Positions 1 through 6,209 are shown, counted from the first letter of the stretch. The stretch: 8,100 bases of DNA from a bacterium (GCA_021815535.1 JAKAGL010000101.1:1-8100); one strand, 5' to 3'. Notes: generated by a model not told the origin, from the letters alone. A program made the numbers and translations.

Positions 1-343
1 CCACATAGTCCTGAACGCCGTAATCGAGGACATTCAGTGCCATCATGGGATCACTGGTATTGGTGCAGATGACAAACGGGAGGTTGAACCGGCTGAAGTT
101 TATTTTAGCCAGTTGAACGCCGTCGATGTGGGGCATGAGCACATCGGCCAACACAGCATCGATGGTCTCATGATGACGGTCGTACAGTTCCAAAGCCTGC
201 CTGCCATCGCGCGCATAGAGCACTTTGAAGCCGTTCTTTTCAAGAAACCGCCCAGCCAGGTAGCTCCACACGTGGTCGTCCTCGGCCAAGAGAATGGTAG
301 GCCCTTTCAGGCGGTCCGTCTGCGATGACGCCGTCTGGTTCAT
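1..343 (-). CDS. Response regulator receiver (REC) domain protein, C-terminus beyond the left edge
   Basis: Only the first 114 codons are in the window. They form nearly a whole receiver domain. Seen: an acidic pocket E21-D22-D23 after the first hydrophobic strand (T-I-L-L-A), the phospho-acceptor D67 in the context A-D-V-L-M-P-H-I-D-G, and T94 in V-I-C-T-N. The segment D-Y-G-V-Q-D-Y-V ends at the edge, just where the conserved Lys-Pro should follow. The protein should accept a phosphoryl group at D67 from a histidine kinase in the cytoplasm. Whether it carries an output domain (DNA-binding, PP2C phosphatase, GGDEF or other) cannot be seen. The ATG lies 3 bases after the stop of the STAS gene, with a GGAAG-like ribosome site inside the end of that gene, so the two are probably translated together. 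The family is clear; the specific role is unknown. Confidence 0.9.
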   Translation of the reverse strand, partial: MNQTASSQTDRLKGPTILLAEDDHVWSYLAGRFLEKNGFKVLYARDGRQALELYDRHHETIDAVLADVLMPHIDGVQLAKINFSRFNLPFVICTNTSDPMMALNVLDYGVQDYV

Positions 344-346
344 CCT

Positions 347-691
347 TCACGCTTCCGATGCCGATGCAATGGCATCGTCTCTGGAGTTGAAGATAAGAAA
401 GAAGGGCAACAATCCCAAAGACCTCAATTTCTTTTCCACGGGTCCCGCCGGACTTATCAGGGAAAACCTTCCATTCCGCGAAAGAATGTTTTTATAGCTG
501 GTCACAAGAAAACCGATCCCGTGTGAATCGACGCATTCCACCTTTGAAAGGTCAATAATAAGTTTCTTTATCGAAGGATCGGCGATCTCCTTTATAACCC
601 TATCATTCACAACGGAAAGGGTGTCAAAAAGAAGCTCCCCTTCAAGAGCCAACAAGGTTATACCGTCCACTTTTTTTATTTTGTATTCCAT
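347..691 (-). CDS. STAS-domain protein (anti-sigma factor antagonist type)
   Basis: The protein has 114 residues and is a lone STAS domain. It opens with the typical beta strands (residues 3-20, I-T-L-L-A-L-E-G-E-L). It then has the strand L44-I-I-D-L-S49 and the signature V54-D-S-H-G-I-G60, with S56 at the position phosphorylated in SpoIIAA/RsbV-type proteins. Known members bind and release an anti-sigma kinase depending on the phosphorylation of this serine; others act as adaptors for chemotaxis-like or diguanylate modules. An in-frame ATG at 757 would add 22 residues (Arg/Trp-rich, unlike the family), so I chose the ATG at 691, where the domain begins. Its ribosome site is weak. The gene is about 45% GC by hand count over 361-660, well below the neighbours. 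It is followed at once by the receiver gene, which suggests a partner-switching or phosphorelay pair. The partner kinase is not visible. Confidence 0.88.
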   Translation of the reverse strand: MEYKIKKVDGITLLALEGELLFDTLSVVNDRVIKEIADPSIKKLIIDLSKVECVDSHGIGFLVTSYKNILSRNGRFSLISPAGPVEKKLRSLGLLPFFLIFNSRDDAIASASEA

Positions 692-987
692 GTGGCACTC
701 TATTCTCAAAAAAGCTGGCAACTTCGGTTCCCTTTGAGCGGCCCACCGCCCGCGCATCTTCTATATGATGCTTATCCGTCCCATACGCTAGCAACACTTT
801 TAATGCCTTGCAATCCCTAAAAATGGGCGCCCATCAAGCCCGATTCTTTGGCCATAATTTTTAAACCGTTGGAAAAATGGCCCGCTTAACCCCGGAAACC
901 TTTTTACCGCCGCGTTGCGCCGCGCCGGACAAAGATGCGGAACCGCTCTCCACCTGAAACGCTCCCCTTATTCCCGGATGATCCCGG
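692..987. other. Gene-free stretch between the oxidoreductase and STAS genes
   Basis: This 296-bp spacer shows no convincing gene. It should hold the 3' end of the oxidoreductase transcript and the promoter of the STAS gene, both on the minus strand. A minus-strand TATAGA (760-765) could be a -10 box, but I see no matching -35. Two inverted repeats lie inside: ATGGGCGCCCAT at 823-834 (listed separately), and GGCCAT/ATGGCC at 850-855 and 877-882, which could extend with an inner TTTT/AAAA pairing after a 2-base bulge. Neither arm of the second repeat is followed by a T run. Base composition is mixed, with an AT-rich patch near 856-878. Confidence 0.6.
818..834 (-). terminator. Possible weak intrinsic terminator of the oxidoreductase transcript
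   Basis: Read on the minus strand, the perfect 12-bp palindrome ATGGGCGCCCAT is followed by a run of five T. It folds as ATGG/CCAT with a GCGC loop, plus one G-U pair below. It lies about 155 bases downstream of the oxidoreductase stop codon. The stem is short for an intrinsic terminator, so this could equally be a symmetrical protein-binding site or chance. Confidence 0.25.
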
Positions 988-1623
988 CTAATCCTTTGCG
1001 GCGGTTTCCAGCGCCTTCAGAAAAGCATCGGGTGGTTGCGCGCCCCGTACCGCATACTTTCTGTTGATGATAAAGCTGGGAACGGCGTTGATGCCCAGCA
1101 CCCGCCCTTCCTGCTCATCGTCCCGAACTTCCCGCGCGTACCTGTCGCCGTCCAACAGCGCGGCGGTCTCATCCGGCGGCAATCCGATCTCCCCCGCCAG
1201 TTCCGCCAGCACCGCCTTGTCGCCTATCTGTTTTCCCTCGGTAAAATACGCGGCAAAGAACCGTTCTTCCGCTTTGTCCTGCAAGCCGTGCTTGGCGGCC
1301 AGATGCACCAAGCGGTGCGCGTTGAACGTGTTGGCGCCGGCTGTGCGGTCGATGGCGAACTTCAGCCCCGCGCCAACCGCCATTGCCGACACCTGCGCGG
1401 CCGCCTGCTTGGCCCATTCCACGGTTTGCCCGTATTTGGCCGCCAGCGATTCGTGGATGGAAACGCCCGGTTTAAACACCGCGCCGGGGTCCAGCTCGAA
1501 ACTTTTCCAGATTATCTTTACGCCGTCCTTTTGCTCAAACCGGTTCAGGGCGGCCTCGAAGTTGCGCTTGCCGATGTAGCAGAAGGGGCAGACCACATCC
1601 GACCATATCTCGACGGTAATCAT
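988..1623 (-). CDS. DsbA-family thiol oxidoreductase, FrnE-like
   Basis: The protein has 211 residues with a thioredoxin fold carrying a large helical insert. Seen: the N-terminal strand I-T-V-E-I-W-S-D, the redox motif C12-P-F-C15 directly followed by Y-I-G, the N-T-F-N-A-H-R stretch typical of FrnE/2-hydroxychromene-isomerase relatives, and the cis-proline loop A-V181-P182-S-F near the C-terminus. There is no signal peptide, so it should work in the cytoplasm, unlike periplasmic DsbA. FrnE-type proteins catalyse thiol-disulfide exchange and are linked to oxidative stress in some bacteria; the substrate here is unknown. The length is normal for the family. The ATG at 1623 is preceded by GGGAT at a suitable distance. 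The gene is transcribed away from the glycosyltransferase gene from a shared 155-bp intergenic region. The family call is firm. Confidence 0.92.
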   Translation of the reverse strand: MITVEIWSDVVCPFCYIGKRNFEAALNRFEQKDGVKIIWKSFELDPGAVFKPGVSIHESLAAKYGQTVEWAKQAAAQVSAMAVGAGLKFAIDRTAGANTFNAHRLVHLAAKHGLQDKAEERFFAAYFTEGKQIGDKAVLAELAGEIGLPPDETAALLDGDRYAREVRDDEQEGRVLGINAVPSFIINRKYAVRGAQPPDAFLKALETAAKD

Positions 1624-1649
1624 GTTTCATCCCGCCTTTCCTAATACCC

Positions 1650-1678
1650 ATTGTAACGCCCCTTTTCCTTCAAGTGTA
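1650..1678 (-). promoter_or_regulatory. Possible promoter of the FrnE-like gene
   Basis: On the minus strand TACAAT (1650-1655) matches the -10 consensus at 5 of 6 bases. It is preceded at a 17-bp spacing by TACACT (1673-1678), which matches the -35 consensus at only 3 of 6. It would give a leader of about 20 bases before the ATG at 1623. The position is sensible but the -35 is weak. Confidence 0.35.
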
Positions 1679-1681
1679 CCG

Positions 1682-1748
1682 TGCCGCCAGGCGGCATCAC
1701 GCGGGCGGTTGACTGGGTTTGCCGGAGGGCATAAACTCCGCTCAGCGG
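1682..1748. promoter_or_regulatory. Pair of CCGC-N3-GCGG palindromes flanking the promoter (possible operators)
   Basis: The first site is the core of a perfect 15-bp inverted repeat, TGCCGCCAGGCGGCA (1682-1696). The second is CCGCTCAGCGG (1738-1748). Both share CCGC-N3-GCGG and their centres are 54 bp apart, close to five helical turns. The first ends 12 bp upstream of the -35 box; the second starts directly after the -10 box and covers the predicted transcript start. This layout suits a repressor that loops or blocks the promoter. In GC-rich DNA such short palindromes also occur by chance. Confidence 0.3.
1709..1737 (+). promoter_or_regulatory. Sigma70-type promoter of the GT-C-like gene
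   Basis: TTGACT (1709-1714, 5 of 6 matches to the -35) and TAAACT (1732-1737, 4 of 6 to the -10) are separated by exactly 17 bp. The predicted transcript start near 1744 leaves a leader of about 35 bases to the ATG at 1779. An upstream in-frame TTG at 1719 lies inside this promoter, which argues for the shorter protein. Confidence 0.5.
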
Positions 1749-1778
1749 GGAACGGCGCGCGCGCCCGCCGGGGGAATG

Positions 1779-3071
1779 ATGGGCTTAAAAAGGGATCCGG
1801 TTTTTTGGGGGCTGGCACTTCTTGAGATAGCCGCGGTATTCCTGCTCGATCTCCATCACGAAGCCGAGCAGGGCGTATACAGCGGCGTGTTCATCCCCTC
1901 TGCCCGGGGCCTGTGGGAAACCGGCACCTTTTCCCTTTACGGCGAGAAGGCGTTTTACCCGATGTGGGGTTACCCGCTATTTGTTTTGATCTGCGGTTTT
2001 TCGCCCGCGGCCATTCTGGCGGCACAGGGGGCTTTATGTTTTGCGGCCATCGCCTTTCTTTACGCCACGCTTCCGCTCCAGCCTCGCTTTTTCCACCTTG
2101 CGGCGGTGTTTCCATTCGCCGCCCTTTGCTCCATCAAATGGCCCAACGCCATCACGGGCGCCCTGCTGATCTTCTTTATCTGCTCGTTCGCCGGTTACTT
2201 GAACAGGCCCCGGCTGCGGCTCCTGCTCATCGGCGGCTTCGCCGCCGGGGCGGCGGTGAACATGCGCGGCGAATCGTGGATATGGGGCGCGGGCATTTTC
2301 TTTGCCCTCGTGTTCCCGATGCGCGCGGAGATGCGGGCGCGCGGCGCAAAATTCGGCATCGCCGTTATCCTCATCCAGTTGCTCTGCATCGGCCCGTGGG
2401 CCATCCGGGCCTATGCCGTTCTGGGAACCCCCCGGCTGACGCCGACGCACGGCGGCGGGCTGGCCTTGGTCTCGCTGGGGCAATACCCGGATAATCCGTG
2501 GGGCGTCGTGAATACGGATTCCTGGGTTCACGCTTTCGCCGCGCAAAAAAATCTGGGCTCGCCCTATTCGCCCGCCGCCGATGCGGCCATGAGAAGGGAA
2601 TTCATCAGGCTCGTTGCGGCACACCCGGCGGCTTTTGCCGAAAAAGCGCTTCATAACCTCGGCAACTTCTTTTACCGGGGGGTTTTCACCGGGCAGTTTT
2701 TCACCCTGACCCTGACCGAAGCCGGTTTTTGGAAAACCGTTGAGACCATCAGGGCCGGCGGGGCCGGCGCGGCGTTCGCCAAGATGCCGCTGACGACCGC
2801 CATTACGATCATGCTGTACTTCTGCCTGGATTATCTTTTCAGGGCGGGATGGCTTTTTCTGCTGTTTGGCGTTGGCATAACGGTATCCGGCATGGTGATA
2901 AGGGGGGAACCGGTTCCGCCGATGGCGGCGTTGACCGTTACATTCACATTGGCCACCATCGCGCTGGTATCGTTTCTGTATTACGAGCCGCGCCACGTCA
3001 CGTATTTGTGGCTGCCGCTTGCCGCCTCGCTGTTGACGCTGAAGGCGGCCCGCACCACCGAAGATCCTTAG
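1779..3071 (+). CDS. Polytopic membrane protein, probable GT-C-fold glycosyltransferase
   Basis: The 430-residue protein has about 11 predicted membrane spans, for example residues 8-25, several between 62 and 225, and four in the last 110 residues. The first outer loop carries acidic residues E28 and E30 followed by Y34, a long amphipathic stretch ending S-L-Y, and P61-M-W-G-Y-P66. This resembles the first periplasmic loop of lipid-phosphate-sugar-dependent GT-C enzymes (PMT/ArnT-like), which hold the catalytic acid there. A large hydrophilic loop occupies the middle, and the C-terminus has E-P-R-H-V followed by a last span, a common ending of this group. Such enzymes move a sugar from a polyprenyl-phosphate donor to a lipid, glycan or protein outside the inner membrane. 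I chose the second of two adjacent ATGs (1776 and 1779), because GGGGG at 1770-1774 then has a workable spacing. Substrate unknown; a generic polytopic protein remains possible. Confidence 0.65.
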   Translation: MGLKRDPVFWGLALLEIAAVFLLDLHHEAEQGVYSGVFIPSARGLWETGTFSLYGEKAFYPMWGYPLFVLICGFSPAAILAAQGALCFAAIAFLYATLPLQPRFFHLAAVFPFAALCSIKWPNAITGALLIFFICSFAGYLNRPRLRLLLIGGFAAGAAVNMRGESWIWGAGIFFALVFPMRAEMRARGAKFGIAVILIQLLCIGPWAIRAYAVLGTPRLTPTHGGGLALVSLGQYPDNPWGVVNTDSWVHAFAAQKNLGSPYSPAADAAMRREFIRLVAAHPAAFAEKALHNLGNFFYRGVFTGQFFTLTLTEAGFWKTVETIRAGGAGAAFAKMPLTTAITIMLYFCLDYLFRAGWLFLLFGVGITVSGMVIRGEPVPPMAALTVTFTLATIALVSFLYYEPRHVTYLWLPLAASLLTLKAARTTEDP

Positions 3072-3077
3072 CCGGCG

Positions 3078-4091
3078 TCAGCAGGAGGCCATCGCAAGGG
3101 CGGTGGCCGCCACCACTTCGTGCACCCCGCGGGGGTTCACCAGCATCCGCCCGGCATCCCCCATCGCGGGCCACTGCTCCTTGTGCGCGACGAACGAGGC
3201 CAGCGCGGCGGCCAGGTCATCGTCTGAAATTTCCCATGCGTTGCCGGCGCGGCGGGCGCAGCCTCTTGCCTCGTAGGCCTCGGCATTATCGGCCTGATGG
3301 CGGTCGGTCACCAGAACCAGGAACGGTTTGCCCAGCGCGGCCAGTTCCATGCAGGTGACGCCCCCCGCGCTGACGGCGGCATCGCACGAAACCATCAGTT
3401 CCGGCAGTTCGCTGGTGAACGAAAGAAACCGGTTGCGGTGCCGCAGCTTGAGCACCGCCGCGCCGGGATAGCGGCCGCCGACGGCGGTGATGGCGAAGTC
3501 CCCCTCCACGGCATCCAGCGCCTTGAGCACGCGCCCCATCTGGTTCAGGTTATCCGTTCCCCCCAGCAGAACGAGCAGGTACGGCTGCTGCTCCGGCTTT
3601 TTGGCCGCACGGACGGAGGCCAGCCGCGGATCGATGAGGGCATAACGCGGCCCGATGAATTTCAGCCCCTCAAATCCTTCATAGCGCAAGGCGACAGCCG
3701 ACGGGTTGTGGTTGATCACGATGTCGGCATGGGAATAGTGCGTGTAGAGGTCGTCCACGGCGGCGATGAGCGCCTTTCCCTCCTTCAACGCGCGGCGGAA
3801 GGAATCGTCCAGCGCGTAGCTGTCCAGCACGGTTGCGCGCGCGCCGAATTCCCGCATGGTTTCGAGATGGAAGCGCGCCGCCGCGCCGCCGCACGGCTCC
3901 GGCGTCTGCACAAAAGGTATGCCGCGCCCGGTGAAAAAATCGGCAACGCTCTCGTCCGCCTGGGCCGTGATGAACAGCGGCTCGAACCCTTTATCGCGGT
4001 AGGCGGCGGCCAGCACGGCGGAGCGGACCAAATGCCCAAAGCCGAGTTCTTTGGAGCCGTCCGCGCGGAACACTATTTTCCTGTTATCCAT
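3078..4091 (-). CDS. pseG: PseG-family UDP-sugar hydrolase (pseudaminic acid type)
   Basis: The 337-residue protein matches PseG, a metal-independent GT-B-fold hydrolase. PseG removes UDP from UDP-2,4-diacetamido-2,4,6-trideoxy-beta-L-altropyranose in the cytoplasm, a late step before PseI makes pseudaminic acid. Seen: the N-terminal signature R9-A-D-G-S-K-E-L-G-F-G-H20, with H20 at the place of the catalytic histidine; D90-S-Y-A-L-D; the mid-protein strand ending L-G-G177-G-T-D-N-L-N; the nucleotide-binding stretch S241-A-G-G-V-T-C-M-E-L-A-A-L-G-K-P256; and R264-H-Q-A-D-N-A. The length is typical. No other pse gene is in the window, and the neighbour is a GT-C-like enzyme on the opposite strand, 6 bp away tail to tail. 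PseG relatives that act on other UDP-sugars exist, so the exact substrate is inferred. The ATG at 4091 has no clear ribosome site. Confidence 0.82.
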   Translation of the reverse strand: MDNRKIVFRADGSKELGFGHLVRSAVLAAAYRDKGFEPLFITAQADESVADFFTGRGIPFVQTPEPCGGAAARFHLETMREFGARATVLDSYALDDSFRRALKEGKALIAAVDDLYTHYSHADIVINHNPSAVALRYEGFEGLKFIGPRYALIDPRLASVRAAKKPEQQPYLLVLLGGTDNLNQMGRVLKALDAVEGDFAITAVGGRYPGAAVLKLRHRNRFLSFTSELPELMVSCDAAVSAGGVTCMELAALGKPFLVLVTDRHQADNAEAYEARGCARRAGNAWEISDDDLAAALASFVAHKEQWPAMGDAGRMLVNPRGVHEVVAATALAMASC

Positions 4092-4099
4092 CTGTGGAA

Positions 4100-4105
4100 A
4101 GTATA
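4100..4105 (-). promoter_or_regulatory. Possible -10 box of the pseG-like gene
   Basis: TATACT on the minus strand matches the -10 consensus at 5 of 6 bases and lies 8 bases before the ATG at 4091. The predicted transcript start would be 0-2 bases before that codon, giving an almost leaderless message, which fits the missing ribosome site. No good -35 is found at 16-19 bp spacing, so confidence is low. Confidence 0.3.
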
Positions 4106-4163
4106 CCTTACTGAAATGGGATCCAGCGCCGATGCACCCCCGCCGCCGGGCAACCTTTCGCTC

Positions 4164-4191
4164 TTTAAAGGCAAATAAAGGGGGCTATAAT
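4164..4191 (+). promoter_or_regulatory. Promoter of the amidase-GerMN-murI operon
   Basis: A perfect TATAAT (4186-4191) is preceded at 16 bp by TTTAAA (4164-4169), which matches the -35 consensus at 4 of 6 positions. Only six bases separate the -10 box from the ATG at 4198, so the predicted transcript start falls on the A of the start codon and the message may be leaderless. A palindrome CTTTAAAG (4163-4170) overlaps the -35 box. Confidence 0.45.
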
Positions 4192-4197
4192 GGCGGA

Positions 4198-4833
4198 ATG
4201 CGTTTTTTGATCGTTGCGGCGTTCCTGCTTTTTCCGCAGGCTTTGTACGCGGCGCCGCTGGCCGCCACGCGCGTGATCGTGCTGGATGCCGGGCACGAGC
4301 CGGAGGAAGCGATGTCGCGTCCCGCGGCGGCAACGGAAAAGGAGTTTTGCCTGAAGATCGTCACCGCCCTGAAAGAGCTTATCGAGAAAGAGAACGGACA
4401 GGCCGTGACGGTGGTCATCCTTTCCCCCGCCGACAAAGAGCTGCGGCAACGCGAAAAAGCGGCCGCCGCCAACAAGGCGGGGGGGAACGTTTTTCTCGCT
4501 ATCCATGCGGCTCCGGCGGGAACCAAGCTGAAGCGCGGACTGGGGGTTTATATCCCCGATCCGGGCGACGCGCCGCCGGCGTCGTGGCGCTCCACCGCAC
4601 GGAATTTTGCCGAGAACAACCAGCGCCTGAGCCAAAAACTGAAAACGGCCCTGCAAACCCTTTACCCGGAAAGCAAGGTATTCAGCGCCGCCGCGCCGCT
4701 GTATATTTTCCACGGGATCAACATGCCCGCCGCCGCCATTGAAACCGCAGGCGACGGAGCCGACGAACCCGGCTTTTTCGACCGCGCCGCGCAGTCGCTG
4801 TACGACGCCCTGGCGGAATTCGAGAAAAGGTGA
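4198..4833 (+). CDS. Secreted N-acetylmuramoyl-L-alanine amidase, Amidase_3 type, divergent
   Basis: The 211-residue protein has a signal peptide (residues 1-18/19, M-R-F-L-I-V-A-A-F then A-L-Y-A-A), so it should act in the periplasm, cutting the amide bond between N-acetylmuramic acid and the stem peptide. Seen in family order: V-I-V-L-D-A-G-H33 (zinc), E47-K (zinc), R85/A91-N92, F-L-A-I-H103-A (zinc), G-L-G-V-Y, and a final A-A-I-E182 (catalytic glutamate). The usual glycine-rich loop after the first His (H-G-G-x-D-x-G) is absent and replaced by H-E-P-E-E. The T-R pair before the D is L-S here. It lacks AMIN, SH3 or LysM targeting domains. An open frame reaches back to 4051 inside pseG, but the signal peptide fixes the ATG at 4198. 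It heads an operon with the GerMN gene, 4 bp downstream. The fold is clear; activity with the altered loop is inferred. Confidence 0.82.
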   Translation: MRFLIVAAFLLFPQALYAAPLAATRVIVLDAGHEPEEAMSRPAAATEKEFCLKIVTALKELIEKENGQAVTVVILSPADKELRQREKAAAANKAGGNVFLAIHAAPAGTKLKRGLGVYIPDPGDAPPASWRSTARNFAENNQRLSQKLKTALQTLYPESKVFSAAAPLYIFHGINMPAAAIETAGDGADEPGFFDRAAQSLYDALAEFEKR

Positions 4834-4837
4834 AGCA

Positions 4838-5404
4838 GTGAAAAAACTGGTGTTGGTATTGCTTCTGGCCACGGCGGCGGTTTCAGCGCGCGCTGAAACG
4901 GTGATGCCGCCGCTGGCGCCGCCGCCCCCTCCAGTGTCGGCGCCCCTGCCTCAAACCACCGGCGGGCCGCTGCTGATGACCGTTTCGCTTTACTTCGAAA
5001 ACGCCGGCGTCCTCGTTCCGGAAGCGGCCCAAATACCGTTGGGCGATCTTTTGGAAAACCGCGTGAAGGATGCGGTGAACCGCCTCATTACCGGGCCCGC
5101 CGAACCGCCGCTGGCCCCCACCCTGCCGAAGGAAGCGGTGTTGCGCCGCGTATTCACCGGCGTCGACCGCAACCTCTACCTCGATTTCGACATGAACCTG
5201 ATCACGCGCCACCCGGGGGGCATCACCGCGGAGATCCTCTCTGTCGCCTCCATTTGCAAAACGGTCATGGCCAATTTCAACGCCGATTCGGTAACCATCC
5301 TCGTCGAGGGGAAAGAGATAAAAACGCTGGCAGGACATTTGGACATCGAACGCCCGATAACGCGCCTCGGTTGCGAGGCCCTGGCGGGCTACCGGCGGGA
5401 TTAA
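4838..5404 (+). CDS. Secreted GerMN-domain protein
   Basis: The 188-residue protein starts at a GTG preceded by AAAGGTGA, a strong ribosome site that overlaps the stop of the amidase gene; an ATG at 4739 inside that gene is unlikely. A signal peptide (K-K-L-V-L-V-L-L-L, cleavage after A17-R-A19) is followed by a proline-rich linker (residues 24-38) and then one GerMN domain at about 46-175. Its marks are the opening strand T-V-S-L-Y-F, a helix ending L-I-T-G-P-A, L-Y-L-D-F-D, the helix I-L-S-V-A-S-I-C-K-T, V-T-I-L-V-E-G, and the closing G-H-L-D-I-E-R-P. GerMN domains were named for spore germination proteins, but also occur in many non-sporulating bacteria, often near or fused to cell-wall amidases; their molecular role is poorly known. 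No lipobox cysteine is seen, so it is probably a soluble periplasmic protein. Partnership with the amidase is inferred from the operon. Confidence 0.85.
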   Translation: MKKLVLVLLLATAAVSARAETVMPPLAPPPPPVSAPLPQTTGGPLLMTVSLYFENAGVLVPEAAQIPLGDLLENRVKDAVNRLITGPAEPPLAPTLPKEAVLRRVFTGVDRNLYLDFDMNLITRHPGGITAEILSVASICKTVMANFNADSVTILVEGKEIKTLAGHLDIERPITRLGCEALAGYRRD

Positions 5405-5405
5405 C

Positions 5406-6209
5406 ATGGACACACGCCCCATAGGCATTTTCGATTCGGGTATCGGCGGCCTGACGGTACTGCATGAAGTGGCACGCCTGCTGCCCAACGAAGACCTCGT
5501 CTACCTGGGCGACACAGCGCGGGTTCCCTATGGCACCAAAAGCGCCGAGACGGTGATCCGCTATTCCATCGAGAACACCCGTTTTCTCCTGGGCAAAAAC
5601 GTGAAGGCGGTTGTCGTCGCCTGCAACTCCGCCTCCGCAACCAGCATGGAGCCATTGCGCGCCGAGTTCCCCCTGCCGATCCTGGGCGTGATAGAGGCCG
5701 GGGTGGAAGAGGCGCTGCGCCGCACCAAAAGCGGCGCGATCGGCGTCATCGGCACATATGCAACGGTGCAATCGGGGCAGTACGAAACACTGTTGCGCGC
5801 CGGGGGGGCCGCCAGCGTGATCAGCCAGCCCTGCCCCCTTTTCGTGCCGCTGGCCGAGGAGGGATGGACCGACAACCTCGTCGCCGAGGAGGTATCGAAA
5901 ATCTACCTGGAACCGTTCCGGCGGGGAACGGTGGACACCCTCATTCTCGGCTGCACGCACTACCCGTTGCTGGAAGGGGTGATAGGAAAAACCTGCGGCG
6001 ACGGCGTGACGCTGGTGAATTCGGCCTACGCCATCGCGGTGAAATTGCGCGGCATGTTGCGCGAAAGCGGCCTCGAACGGGGTTCGCCGGGGGGGGGACG
6101 GCGTTTCTATTTCACCGATTCGCCAGAGCGGGCCAAGATGGTCGGCAGCCGGTTTTTGGGGGAGGATTTGGCGAACCGGATCGAGCTGGCGGCCCTGCCG
6201 CCGCATTGA
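5406..6209 (+). CDS. murI: Glutamate racemase
   Basis: The 267-residue protein interconverts L- and D-glutamate without a cofactor, supplying D-glutamate for the peptidoglycan stem peptide in the cytoplasm. Seen: I-G-I-F-D10-S-G-I-G-G at the N-terminus; G35-D-T-A-R-V-P-Y-G; the first catalytic cysteine in V-V-V-A-C73-N-S-A-S-A-T; G-V-I-E97-A-G; G-V-I-G-T; and the second catalytic cysteine in L-G-C183-T-H185-Y-P-L-L. All expected catalytic residues are present and the length is normal. The ATG is one base after the stop of the GerMN gene, so expression is coupled to the operon of amidase, GerMN and murI. It ends tail to tail with the periplasmic binding-like gene, 57 bases apart, at an inverted repeat. 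Confidence 0.97.
   Translation: MDTRPIGIFDSGIGGLTVLHEVARLLPNEDLVYLGDTARVPYGTKSAETVIRYSIENTRFLLGKNVKAVVVACNSASATSMEPLRAEFPLPILGVIEAGVEEALRRTKSGAIGVIGTYATVQSGQYETLLRAGGAASVISQPCPLFVPLAEEGWTDNLVAEEVSKIYLEPFRRGTVDTLILGCTHYPLLEGVIGKTCGDGVTLVNSAYAIAVKLRGMLRESGLERGSPGGGRRFYFTDSPERAKMVGSRFLGEDLANRIELAALPPH

Noticed and set aside
850..882. Inverted repeat GGCCAT/ATGGCC in the gene-free stretch as a terminator
   Set aside because: There is a bulge and an 11-base loop, and no T run follows on either strand.
1036..1644. Two long plus-strand frames over the FrnE-like gene
   Set aside because: Both overlap a gene with intact CPFC and cis-proline motifs, and neither resembles a known protein.
1754..1765. 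Alternating GGCGCGCGCGCC palindrome as Z-DNA or an operator
   Set aside because: Short alternating GC runs are expected by chance in such GC-rich DNA, and nothing else supports a role.
1719..1778. Upstream TTG start adding 20 residues to the GT-C-like protein
   Set aside because: It lies within the predicted promoter spacer, has no good ribosome site, and the added residues are not membrane or signal-like.
2034..2996. A 320-codon open frame antisense to the GT-C-like gene
   Set aside because: It is Arg/Gly/Pro-rich with no recognisable domain. The plus-strand frame shows coherent membrane spans, so this is a shadow frame of GC-rich DNA.
3297..4178. A 293-codon open frame antisense to the pseG-like gene
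   Set aside because: No domain is visible, it runs through the promoter region, and the minus-strand frame carries clear PseG motifs.
5277..6206. A 309-codon open frame antisense to murI
   Set aside because: The opposite strand encodes an unmistakable glutamate racemase, and this frame has low-complexity composition.
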